A stretch of 64,000 nt of DNA from Paracoccaceae bacterium. GTDB taxonomy: Bacteria > Pseudomonadota > Alphaproteobacteria > Rhodobacterales > Rhodobacteraceae. The notes below the pieces were generated by a model. It was not told where the DNA came from, searched no databases, and saw only the letters and a program-made list of their open reading frames with translations. The stretch is from positions 1 through 64,000 of the forward strand of contig JAHDXW010000022.1 of NCBI GenBank assembly GCA_023383015.1, given 5' to 3'. This document shows positions 44,801 to 51,913 of this stretch, one piece after another. Within the stretch, counting starts at the first letter, position 1, and each line of letters begins with the position of its first letter. The translations under genes and the position numbers were made by a program.

Positions 44801-45327
44801 CGCCGCTGCCGCTGCGGCCGGTGCTGACGCGCCGCGACCGGGCGCTGGTCAAGCTGGCCGAGCTGCGCGCCCGCGGGCCGGCCTACCTTCTCGACTGGGC
44901 ACGGGCGCGGCTGCAATGGGAGATCGCGCGCCGCGGTGCGCCCGCCGCCGACCCCGGCGAGGGGCAGGGCTTCCACAACGCCGCGATCGAGGCCGCCTTC
45001 CGCGCCGCCCTTCCCGGCTACCGGCTGCAGCCGCGGGCCGGGGCGACGGTCCTGTTCCGCCCGCCGCTCGACCGGCGCTGGAAGGTGGGCGGCGGCCGCC
45101 ACGTGAGCGGCGCCAGGGAATATGTGGCCGCGGACAACGGCTGGACGCCCTTCGCGCCGGGCCTCGAGGTCGTCGAGGTGCCGGGCGACCACGATTCGAT
45201 GGTGCTCGAGCCGAATGTCCGCGTCCTTGCCGCGCGGTTGCGCGCGGCCATCGCCGCGGCCGAGGCCAGCCCGGCGCCGGCCGCCGCCGACGCCCCCGAC
45301 GCCGGCTGGGCGCAGGCTGCGGAGTAG
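38869..45327 (+). CDS. Type I polyketide synthase (KS-AT-KR-DH-ACP-TE)
   Basis: A single-module PKS of 2152 residues. KS: Cys185 (TACSTSL), His321 (HGTGT) and His361 (KTNIGH) are complete. AT: Ser633 (GHSMGEN) and His732; the specificity motif reads IAAH, neither the malonyl HAFH nor the methylmalonyl YASH type. Then comes a KR structural half and an active KR (TGGFGGIG near 1170, Tyr1329 in DYVAANAY, B-type IDD). The DH follows the KR: His1414 (EHRLKDGSALLPGTG) and Asp1584 (HPALLD). ACP: Ser1799 (LGGHSL). TE: Ser1950 (GGFSGGG) and His2108. There is no enoylreductase. An enoyl-type acid or an iteratively made chain is expected. A glycosyltransferase gene follows after four bases. Confidence 0.95.
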   Translation: MTAPSAPTIPDSAIAIVGMAAHLPGAGSVGEYWEMLREGRRAIRRLDEAELAAAGESAARMRAPNYVPYAAPLSGYRDFDPEFFGFSPKEAAILDPQHRHFLETAWEALEDAGHMPERFGGRIGVWAGCGMGSYFYFNLCSNPALVDQVGMFLLRHTGNDKDFLATRVSHILDLKGPSIGVQTACSTSLVAVHMAARALAAGECDMALAGGVTIELPQGRGYLYAEGEILSPDGECHAFDHRAQGTVFGSGAGVVVLRRLKDALADGDHIWAVIRGSAVNNDGAAKAGYLAPSVEGQADCVAAALAAAGVPADTVGYVECHGTGTYLGDPIEIAALTEAFRRTTARTGCTRIGSVKTNIGHLDTAAGVASLIKAALALHHRALPPSLGYEAPNPAIDFARSPFLVNDRLTQWPGGGPRRAGVNSLGVGGTNAHVILEEAPAPAPSEAGLWPAHPLVISARSRAALDAAAAGLAARLRADDGLDLADVAFTLKEGRRAFPWRRVLVAADAAEAASLLEAPDPRRVFTAEAPAEAPEVVFMFPGGGAQHAGMARDLYETEPVFREWMDRGLAHLAPRLDHDLRATWLPAPGQEAAADARLLKPSVQLPLILMVEVALAELWRAWGVQPAALIGHSMGENAAACVAGVMGYEDAIDLVHLRGRLFDGVPPGGMLSVPLPEAEVAALLGDTLDLASVNAPGLCVVSGPDAALAALAARLAARDIETARIAIDIAAHSRMLEPVLADFGAHLARMRLSPPRLPVISNRSGRPLTAAEATDPAYWVGHLRHTVRFADGIAHLREGLARVFLEVGPGRVLASLAQANGVPAARAINALRHPEQPVADDAWHLATLARLWANGVEADWDQVWAGIPRRRLPLPTYPFQRKPYFIEPGTARVAEAAALPAREDDIARWGWRPVWRPEAPRLPAGLDDTLAAGPAETWLLFADGTGIAARAAARLAAAGHRVVTVEAGDAFARTGPDRYRLAPERGREGYDQLLADLIGRGLAPSRIGHFWLVTEAERFRPGSSFFHRNMEQGFWSVLFLAQAIEGEGLPRPVRLAVFTNGAARVGQEALAWPEKTCIEGPARMIGRELPGLSCTTLDLVLPARGRRGAGAEPAALDRLAEAALEELLAAPAEGAAALREGRRFLRDHLPQPLPAAEGPALPAGPVLVTGGFGGIGQALAMDLARRGGARLVLLSRTALPRRENWARHLATHAPYEATARRIRAVQALEAAGAEVLVAAADVCNLEEMRAALAAATARFGPVAAVLHSAGTIDDAPLLARTPLAAEAVLAPKVHGTQVLMELFPDGATGLILLFSSTSTATAPAGQADYVAANAYLDAVAEARAGGRTRVMAINWGIWAEVGMAAEAAARRAGPAPAPAAPAGQPLLATATFDARGHRLFRGRLTTADWVVGEHRLKDGSALLPGTGYLELAAEALAAQGERGPFEVRDLTFLRALRAGDAGIDIAVSLLRSEAGYAFTVASAAEAGGRRGFVRNAEGTLALGPAAPPAVLDLEAIGARCGGPRAADPRGLPAAQEAHLAFGPRWRVLREWVLGTGEGLARLALEPRFRGDIAAGYLLHPALLDIATGWAMALIPGYAPTHLWVPVGYGRVRVYAPLPEEVASHVRAAPGNRAEGPFARFDITLADPAGRVCLVAEGFTLRRLEGALAPAAAPPPSELLLTAEAGRAGPPTAAEARLAAQLAQGIRPEEGARAFAAALASGLTRVAVTPVALPALVREAARPPAAPAEAAPGFDRPELDSDYIAPRSDIERTLAGFWSELLGVARVGVEDDFFALGGHSLIAVRLFTMIRRSYAVEFPISVLFEAPTIAACARLIAGRIGDGGTAEAGGDGTAPAAAPPARRFTHLVAMHEGEGGPRTPFFLVAGMFGNVLNLRHLAALVGRDRPFYGLQARGLMGGEAPHATFEAAAADMIAEIRQVQPHGPYLLGGFSGGGLTAWEIARQIEAGGETAALVVLLDTPLPLRPVLTRRDRALVKLAELRARGPAYLLDWARARLQWEIARRGAPAADPGEGQGFHNAAIEAAFRAALPGYRLQPRAGATVLFRPPLDRRWKVGGGRHVSGAREYVAADNGWTPFAPGLEVVEVPGDHDSMVLEPNVRVLAARLRAAIAAAEASPAPAAADAPDAGWAQAAE

Positions 45328-45331
45328 TGCG

Positions 45332-46333
45332 ATGACAGCTCCCACAGTCCTGACGGTGATCGTGAACTGGCGCTCGGCGGCGATGACGCTCGACGCCGCC
45401 GCCGCCGCCGTCGCCGCGATGGAGGGGATCGCCGGGGCGGTCACCATCGTCGACAACGATTCGGGCGACGGCTCGTTCGAGACCATGACGGCCGAGGTCG
45501 CGCGGCGGGGCTGGAACGGCCGGGTCCGGGTGATCGCCTCGGGCAGGAACGGCGGATTCGGCTATGGCAACAACGCCGGCATCCGCGCCGGGCTGCCGGG
45601 CGGCGTCCAGCCCGATTTCGTCTACCTGCTGAACTCCGACGCCTTTCCCAGGCCCGACGCGGTCCGCCGGCTGCTCGACCATCTCTCCGCCAGCCCCGAG
45701 GTCGGCCTTGCCGGCAGCTACATCGAGGGGCCCGACGGCACCCCCCACGAGACCGCCTTCCGCTTCCCCAGCATCTGGAGCGAGTTCGAGGGCGCCGCCC
45801 GGACCGGCCCGATCTCGCGCCTGCTGGCCGCCCATGTCGTGCCGCTGCCGATCCCGCAGGGCACGGCGCGGGTCGACTGGCTGGCCGGGGCGAGCGTCAT
45901 GATCCGGCGCAGCGTGCTGGACGCGGTCGGCCTCTTCGACGAGACCTTCTTCCTGTATTTCGAGGAGACCGACCTCTGCCGGCGCGCCGCCGCCGCCGGC
46001 TGGCCCACCCACTACGTCCGCTCAAGCGTCGTCGTCCACATCGGGTCCGAGACCACGGGGATGAAGCGCTGGCGGCGGATGCCCGGCTACTGGTTCGCCT
46101 CGCGCCGGCACTATTTCGTCAAGACCCACGGGGCGGTCTACGCCGCCCTCGCCACCGCCGCCCATGTTGCCGGCGGCATGATCTGGCGGCTGCGCTGCCT
46201 GATCGAGCGCAAGCCCCTGCGCGATCCGCCGGGGTTCCTGCGCGACCTCATCGCTCATGATCTCGGGGCGCTGGTCCGGGCAAGGCCGGCGCCCTCGATT
46301 CCCCTCCTGCCCGAGTCCCGGAGGACCCAATGA
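45332..46333 (+). CDS. Family 2 glycosyltransferase, rhamnosyltransferase-like
   Basis: A 333-residue GT-A enzyme between the PKS and NRPS genes. It has VNWRSAAMTL, VDNDSGDGS, GRNGGFGYGNNAGI and the metal-binding LLNSDAFP (near residue 98), followed by AGASVMIRRSVLDAVGLFDETFFLYFEETDLCRRA, a signature of bacterial rhamnosyl- and related transferases. It starts four bases after the PKS stop, and its own stop overlaps the NRPS start (ATGA). This tight coupling puts sugar transfer and polyketide/aminoacyl synthesis in one pathway. Confidence 0.9.
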   Translation: MTAPTVLTVIVNWRSAAMTLDAAAAAVAAMEGIAGAVTIVDNDSGDGSFETMTAEVARRGWNGRVRVIASGRNGGFGYGNNAGIRAGLPGGVQPDFVYLLNSDAFPRPDAVRRLLDHLSASPEVGLAGSYIEGPDGTPHETAFRFPSIWSEFEGAARTGPISRLLAAHVVPLPIPQGTARVDWLAGASVMIRRSVLDAVGLFDETFFLYFEETDLCRRAAAAGWPTHYVRSSVVVHIGSETTGMKRWRRMPGYWFASRRHYFVKTHGAVYAALATAAHVAGGMIWRLRCLIERKPLRDPPGFLRDLIAHDLGALVRARPAPSIPLLPESRRTQ

Positions 46334-49300
46334 CCGCACTTTCCTCGATCGTGATCGGCAACGAGTCGCTGCTCGTCCGCTGCGCCACCCTGTGGCTTGA
46401 GCGCGGCCACTCGATCACCGCCGTCATCACCCGAAGCCCCGAGGTCCGGGCCTGGGCCGAGGGCGAGGGGCTGAAGGTCCTGGCGCAGGATACGCTTGTC
46501 GCCGACCGGCTGGCGCCGGCGTCGGTCGACTGGCTGCTGTCGATCGCCAATCTGTCGCTTATCCCCGAAGGCCTTCTGTCGGTGGCCCGGCTGGGCGCCA
46601 TCAACTTCCACGACGGCCCGCTGCCCGCCTATGCGGGGCTGAACGCGCCCGTCTGGGCGCTGCTGAACGGCGAGACGCGGCATGCGGTCTGCTGGCACCG
46701 CATCGCCGGCGGCATCGACGAGGGCGACGTGATCGAGGAGCGCGCCTTCGACATCGCCCCCGACGAGACGGCGCTGACGCTGAACACCCGCTGCTGGGAG
46801 GCGGCGATCGACAGCTTCGCGGCGCTGGTGGCGAAGCTGGAGGCCGGCGGAGCGCCGGCCGGCCGCCGGCAGGATCTCGCGCGGCGGCACGTCTACGCCC
46901 GTTCCGACCGGCCGGCCGCGGCGGCACGGCTCGACTTTGCCCGCGGGGCCGCGCAGGTCGCGGCCTTCGTGCGGGCGCTCGACCACGGCCCCTACTGGAA
47001 TCCCATGGCGCGGGCTCGGATCGTCGCCCGCGGCCGGGTGCTGCTGGTCGGGGCGGCGACGCCCGAGGCTGCCGCGCCGGCCATCCCCGGCACGGTTATC
47101 GAGGCGACGCCCGCGGGGCTGGTCGTCGCCGCCCCGGGTGGGGCGGTGCGGCTGACGGGTCTGGCCGAACCGGGCGGCGCGGCGGTCTGCCCGACGACGG
47201 TGGCGGCCGCCGGCGAGGTTCTGGCCTCGCCCACCGCCGACGAGGCGGCGCGGCTGGACGCCCTGCTTGGCGCGGTGCTGCCGGGCGAGGGGCGCTGGCG
47301 GCGGCGGCTCGCGGCGCTGGAACCGCTTGGCCTGCCGGGACTGCGCCCGCCCGCCGGGGCGGCCGAATGGGAGCGGCTGGAGGTGCACCTGCCTGCGGGC
47401 CTCGACCGCGACGGGCTGACCGCGGCCTTCGCCGCCTGGGCGGCGCGGGTCGCGGGCCGCGAATCCGCCGAGCTGGCCTTCCGCAGCCGCGAGGCGCCGG
47501 ACGCGCCGGGCTACCTGTCGCACTGGGTGCCGCTGTCCTGGGCGCCGGCGGCCGGCGAAAGCTTCGCTGACGCCGCCCGGCGGCTGTCCGGAACGCTTGA
47601 GCCCGCCCGCCGCTGGCCGGCCTTTCCCGCCGACCTGCCGGCGCGCGACCCCGCCATCGGCCAGCGCCCGGTGCCCGAGGCCGCGGTGTCCGAGGACGGG
47701 CCGGTGGCAGGCGCGGCGGTGACGCTGGTGCTCGGGCCGGTGCCGGCGCTCTGGGCCGACGCCGCCCGTGCCGACGCCATCACCCGCGCCGCCTGGGCCG
47801 AGAGCCTTGCCGCCCTTGCCGCCGCCGCCGCCGCGGCGCCCGGGCGGCCGGCGGCCGGGCTGCCGCTTGTCTCCGAGGCCACCCGCACGCGGGTGCTGGT
47901 CGACTGGAACGCCACCGCCCGGCCGCTGCCGTCCGAGGCGACGGTGCATGCGGCGATCGCGGCCCAGGCCGCGCGCACGCCGCAGGCCCCGGCGCTGGCC
48001 TTCGAGGCGACGACGCTGAGCTATGCCGACCTCGAGGCGCAGGCCAACCGGCTGGCGCATGTGCTGGTGGCCGAGGGGGTCGGCCCCGGCAGCACCGTCG
48101 CCCTCTGTCTGCCGCGCGGCGCCGACCTCGTGGTCGGGGCGCTGGCCATCCTCAGGGCGGGGGGCGCCTACCTGCCGCTCGACCCCGCCTATCCGGCCGA
48201 CCGGCTGGCCTTCTACCTCGAGGATTCGGGCGCGGCGCTGGTCCTCACCGACCGCGCCCGTGCCGCCGCGCTGCCCCCGCACGGTGCGGAGGTGCTCGCG
48301 GTCGACGCCGAGCCGCGCCTTGCCGCCGCGCCCGCCACCCCGCCGGCCGACCGTGCCACGGGCGAGGACCTCGCCTATGTGATCTACACCTCGGGCTCGA
48401 CCGGCCGGCCCAAGGGGGTGATGGTCGAGCACCGCAACGTCATGAATTTCTTCGCCGGGATGGACGCGCGAATCCCCCACGACCCGCCCGGCGTGTGGCT
48501 GGCCGTCACCAGCCTGTCGTTCGACATCTCGGTGCTGGAGCTGTTCTGGACACTGGCCCGCGGCTTCAAGGTGGTGCTGTCGGGCGAGGAGGAGCGCGCG
48601 CTGGTCGCCCGCCACCGCCTGCCCGTGGCCGACCGGAAGATGGACTTCAGCCTCTACTACTGGGGCAACGACGACGGCGTCGGCCGCGACAAGTACCGCA
48701 TGCTGCTCGACGGGGCGCGCTTTGCCGACACCCACGGCTTCCGCGCGATCTGGACGCCCGAGCGGCATTTCCACGCCTTCGGCGGCCCCTATCCGAACCC
48801 CGCGGTGACCGGTGCTGCGGTGGCGGCGGTGACCAAGAACCTCGATGTCCGCTCGGGCAGCGTGGTGGCGCCCCTGCACCATCCCGCCCGCATCGCCGAG
48901 GAATGGGCGGTGATCGACAACCTCACGAACGGCCGCGCCGGCCTCGGCATCGCCTCCGGCTGGCACCCGGAGGACTTCGTGCTGCGGCCCGAGAACGCGC
49001 CGCCGGCGAACAAGACGGCGATGTATGCGGCGATCGACCAGATCCGCCGCCTGTGGCGGGGCGAGAAGGTGTCCTTCCCCTGGAAGCCCGGCCAGCCGGT
49101 CGACGTGCTGACCCAGCCGCGGCCGGTGGCGCCGGAGCTGCCGATTTGGCTGACCATCGCCGGCAACCCCGACACCTGGCGCGAGGCCGGCCAGATCGGC
49201 GCCCATGTGCTGACCCATCTGCTCGGCCAGTCGATCGAGGAGGTGGGCGAGAAGATCGCGGTCTACCGCGCCGCCCTGGCCGAGCACGGCCACGACCCGG

Positions 49301-50919
49301 CGAAGTTCACCGTGACGCTGATGCTTCACACCTTCGTCGCCCGTGACCGCGAGCAGGCCCGGCGGATCGCCCGCGGGCCCATGCGCGCCTACATGGGCGC
49401 CGCGGCCGGGCTGGTGCGCCAGTACGCCTGGGCCTTCCCGGCGTTCAAGAAGCCGCAGGGCATCTCGTCGCCCGCCGACATCGACCTGCGCACGCTCGGT
49501 GGCGACGAGGTCGATGCCATCCTCGAGTTCGCCTTCACCCGCTACTTCGAAGATTCGGGCCTGTTCGGCACGGTCGAGGACGCGCTCGACCGGGTCGAGC
49601 AGCTCAAGCGCATCGGCGTCGACGAGGTCGCCTGCCTGATCGACTACGGCATCCCGGTGGAAACCGTGCTCGAGGGCCTCTATCCGCTCGCCGAGGTGGT
49701 CCGCAAGGCCAACGGGGCGGCGGCGCTCGACCCCGAGGATTTCTCGATCGCCGCCCAGATCCTGCGTCATGGCGTGACACACATGCAGTGCACCCCGTCG
49801 ATGGCGCGGATGATCGCGATGAGCGAGGAGGGCCGCGCCGTGCTTGGCCGCGTCCGGCAGCTGATGCTGGGCGGCGAGGCGGTGCCGGGGGCGCTGGTGG
49901 CCGAGATGAGGGCGCTGGGCGTTGGCGCGGTGGAGGTGATGTACGGGCCCACCGAGACCACGGTGTGGTCGTCCACCGGGCCGGCGGAGGCGGGCGAGGC
50001 AGTCGCCAATCTCGGCCGGCCGATCGCCAACACCCGCCTCTACGTGCTCGACGCGGGCGGTGCGCCGGTGCCGCCGGGGCTGCCGGGCGAGCTGTGGATC
50101 GGCGGCGCCGGGGTGGCGCGCGGCTATCTCGGCCAGCCCGAGCTGACCGCGGCGCGCTTCCTGTCCGACCCCTTCGCGGGCAGTGGCCGGATGTACCGCA
50201 GCGGCGATCTGGTGCGGGCGCGGCCCGACGGGCGGCTGGACTTCCTCGGCCGCGCCGACGGGCAGGTCAAGCTGCGTGGCTTCCGCATCGAGCTTGGCGA
50301 GGTCGAGGCCGAGGCCGAGGCGCTGCCCGGCGTCGCCCAGGCGGTGGCGATGCTGCGCGAGGACCAGCCGGGCGATGTGCGGCTGGTGCTCTACATCCGC
50401 GGCGAGGGCGTCGCGGCCGAGGGGCTGCGCGCGGCGCTGGCCCAGCGGCTGCCCGCGCACATGGTGCCGGCGCATGTGGTCGAGGTCGCGTCCTTCCCGC
50501 TGACCCCCAACCGCAAGATCGACCGGCGGGCGCTGCCGTCCCCGGCCGCCACGGCGGCGGCGGGGGCGGCACAGAGCGCGGGCTTCGAGGCCCCGGCGGG
50601 CTCGGTGGCCGAGGCGGTGGCGGCGGTCTGGGCGCGCGTGCTGGGGGTGCCGAAGGTGGGAGCGCGCGACAGCTTCTTCGCCCTTGGCGGCCATTCGCTG
50701 CTGGCCGTGCAGGCCCACCGCGAGCTGAAGGCGGTGCTGGGTGACGACCGGCTGGCCATCACCGACATCTTCCGCTTCCCGGTCCTGGCCGACTTCGCCG
50801 CCCATCTCGGCCGCCGCGCCGGGCCCGGTTCGGCGCCCGACGGCGATGCCGACGCGGCCGCGGCGCGCGCGGCGGCCAACGAGAAGCGCCGGGCGATGCG
50901 TGCCGCCCGCGCCGGCTGA
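46330..50919 (+). CDS. NRPS: formyltransferase, adenylation domain with inserted luciferase-like monooxygenase, PCP
   Basis: 1529 residues. The N-terminus is a formyl-tetrahydrofolate-dependent formyltransferase with the Asn and His of INFHDGPLP (near 92-94) and the Asp of GIDEGDVI (near 129). About 230 residues follow that resemble a decayed condensation domain without HHxxxDG. The adenylation domain starts near 540 (YTSGSTGRPKG near 686). Between FDISVLE (731) and TPS/YGPTE (1152/1206) a flavin-dependent luciferase-like monooxygenase of about 360 residues is inserted (MupA/Atu3671 type). My reading of the pocket residues, D-I-L-Q-M-G-M-V-W, is very near the glycine code. Lys1394 (PNRKIDRRAL) and the PCP Ser near 1455 (LGGHSLLAVQ) are intact. 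There is no thioesterase. Confidence 0.93.
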   Translation: MTALSSIVIGNESLLVRCATLWLERGHSITAVITRSPEVRAWAEGEGLKVLAQDTLVADRLAPASVDWLLSIANLSLIPEGLLSVARLGAINFHDGPLPAYAGLNAPVWALLNGETRHAVCWHRIAGGIDEGDVIEERAFDIAPDETALTLNTRCWEAAIDSFAALVAKLEAGGAPAGRRQDLARRHVYARSDRPAAAARLDFARGAAQVAAFVRALDHGPYWNPMARARIVARGRVLLVGAATPEAAAPAIPGTVIEATPAGLVVAAPGGAVRLTGLAEPGGAAVCPTTVAAAGEVLASPTADEAARLDALLGAVLPGEGRWRRRLAALEPLGLPGLRPPAGAAEWERLEVHLPAGLDRDGLTAAFAAWAARVAGRESAELAFRSREAPDAPGYLSHWVPLSWAPAAGESFADAARRLSGTLEPARRWPAFPADLPARDPAIGQRPVPEAAVSEDGPVAGAAVTLVLGPVPALWADAARADAITRAAWAESLAALAAAAAAAPGRPAAGLPLVSEATRTRVLVDWNATARPLPSEATVHAAIAAQAARTPQAPALAFEATTLSYADLEAQANRLAHVLVAEGVGPGSTVALCLPRGADLVVGALAILRAGGAYLPLDPAYPADRLAFYLEDSGAALVLTDRARAAALPPHGAEVLAVDAEPRLAAAPATPPADRATGEDLAYVIYTSGSTGRPKGVMVEHRNVMNFFAGMDARIPHDPPGVWLAVTSLSFDISVLELFWTLARGFKVVLSGEEERALVARHRLPVADRKMDFSLYYWGNDDGVGRDKYRMLLDGARFADTHGFRAIWTPERHFHAFGGPYPNPAVTGAAVAAVTKNLDVRSGSVVAPLHHPARIAEEWAVIDNLTNGRAGLGIASGWHPEDFVLRPENAPPANKTAMYAAIDQIRRLWRGEKVSFPWKPGQPVDVLTQPRPVAPELPIWLTIAGNPDTWREAGQIGAHVLTHLLGQSIEEVGEKIAVYRAALAEHGHDPAKFTVTLMLHTFVARDREQARRIARGPMRAYMGAAAGLVRQYAWAFPAFKKPQGISSPADIDLRTLGGDEVDAILEFAFTRYFEDSGLFGTVEDALDRVEQLKRIGVDEVACLIDYGIPVETVLEGLYPLAEVVRKANGAAALDPEDFSIAAQILRHGVTHMQCTPSMARMIAMSEEGRAVLGRVRQLMLGGEAVPGALVAEMRALGVGAVEVMYGPTETTVWSSTGPAEAGEAVANLGRPIANTRLYVLDAGGAPVPPGLPGELWIGGAGVARGYLGQPELTAARFLSDPFAGSGRMYRSGDLVRARPDGRLDFLGRADGQVKLRGFRIELGEVEAEAEALPGVAQAVAMLREDQPGDVRLVLYIRGEGVAAEGLRAALAQRLPAHMVPAHVVEVASFPLTPNRKIDRRALPSPAATAAAGAAQSAGFEAPAGSVAEAVAAVWARVLGVPKVGARDSFFALGGHSLLAVQAHRELKAVLGDDRLAITDIFRFPVLADFAAHLGRRAGPGSAPDGDADAAAARAAANEKRRAMRAARAG

Positions 50920-50923
50920 CGGC

Positions 50924-51913
50924 GTGGCAGGGGCAGGGGGGCCGGCGCGACCCGGCCGCCGCGCCGCCCTGATCGCTGCCGCGGCCGCCGCGGTGGCCGC
51001 CGGGGCGGCCGTGGTCGGGGCGGGGCTCGCGGGCCGGCGGCCGCGGCCGCTGGATGCGGCAGCCACCGCCGCGCTCTACGCGCGCCCCCTGCCGGCACCG
51101 GCGGGGGGCCTGCGCGTCTTCCACCTGGGCCACAGTCTCGTCGGCCGCGCGATGCCCGAGATGCTGGCCGCGCTCGCGCCTGCCGGCCACGGCTGGGAGG
51201 CCCAGCTTGGCTGGGGTGCGACGCTGCGGGCGCATTGGGAAGGGCCCGATGCGGTGCCGGGCTTTGCGGCAGAGAACGCGCACCCCCGCTTCCGCGAGGC
51301 CGGCGAGGCGGTCGATTCGGGTGCCTACGACGCCGTCGTGGTGACCGAGATGGTCGAGATCCGCGATGCCATCCGCTGGCACGAACCGGCCGAGCACCTG
51401 GCGCTCTGGGCGCGACGGGCGATTGCGGCGCGGCCTGGCGTGCGGCTTTTCCTCTACGAGACCTGGCACCGGCTGGACGACCCTGAGGGCTGGCTCGAGC
51501 GGATCGACCGCGACCTCGTCCGCCACTGGGAGGACCAGGTGCTGCGCCCCGCGCTTGCCCGGCTGGGCGGGCGGGTGGCGATCCATGTCATCCCCGCCGG
51601 CCAGGCACTGGCCCGCTTCGTGCGCGCCGTCGAGGCGCGGGGCGGGGTCGAGGGCGTGGCCAGCCGCGCCGACCTCTTCGCCCGCGGTCCGGACGGCGCC
51701 GCCGATCCAATCCACCTCAACGACCTCGGCAACTATCTGGTCGCGCTGGCCCATTACGCGGTGCTTTACCAGCGCGACCCGCGCGGGGCGCGCTTCCGGC
51801 TGGCCGCGCACTGGGCCGCACCGACGGCCGATGCGGCCGCGCTGATGCAGGATGCGGTCTGGCAGGCGGTGCGCGCCCATCCCAAGACCGGCCTTCCGGG
51901 AGGCACCACATGA
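50924..51913 (+). CDS. Membrane-anchored SGNH-hydrolase-like protein
   Basis: The product has 329 residues. The GTG start gives an Arg-rich N-terminus and one hydrophobic helix (about residues 13-35), so the rest probably faces the periplasm. The core begins FHLGHSLVGRAMPEML; the Ser71 in GHS stands where SGNH/GDSL hydrolases have their nucleophile, and Asp261 and His264 (DPIHLND) fit the C-terminal catalytic pair. Such enzymes deacylate or acylate sugars. It starts four bases after the NRPS stop and overlaps the next gene, which carries a related domain. Possibly it transfers or removes the PKS/NRPS-made group on a glycan. Confidence 0.72.
   Translation: MAGAGGPARPGRRAALIAAAAAAVAAGAAVVGAGLAGRRPRPLDAAATAALYARPLPAPAGGLRVFHLGHSLVGRAMPEMLAALAPAGHGWEAQLGWGATLRAHWEGPDAVPGFAAENAHPRFREAGEAVDSGAYDAVVVTEMVEIRDAIRWHEPAEHLALWARRAIAARPGVRLFLYETWHRLDDPEGWLERIDRDLVRHWEDQVLRPALARLGGRVAIHVIPAGQALARFVRAVEARGGVEGVASRADLFARGPDGAADPIHLNDLGNYLVALAHYAVLYQRDPRGARFRLAAHWAAPTADAAALMQDAVWQAVRAHPKTGLPGGTT

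Noticed and set aside
46330-50919. Hydroxamate siderophore synthesis, suggested by formyltransferase plus Atu3671-type monooxygenase
   Set aside because: No TonB receptor, siderophore exporter, ornithine hydroxylase or iron-regulated site is visible, and the pocket reads like glycine. It is not excluded, but the neighbouring genes favour a glycan link.
46255-51066. A 1600-codon open frame on the minus strand across the NRPS gene
   Set aside because: Its translation is Arg/Gly/His-rich low-complexity sequence without domains. Long antisense frames are expected at this GC content, and the plus strand encodes clear NRPS domains.
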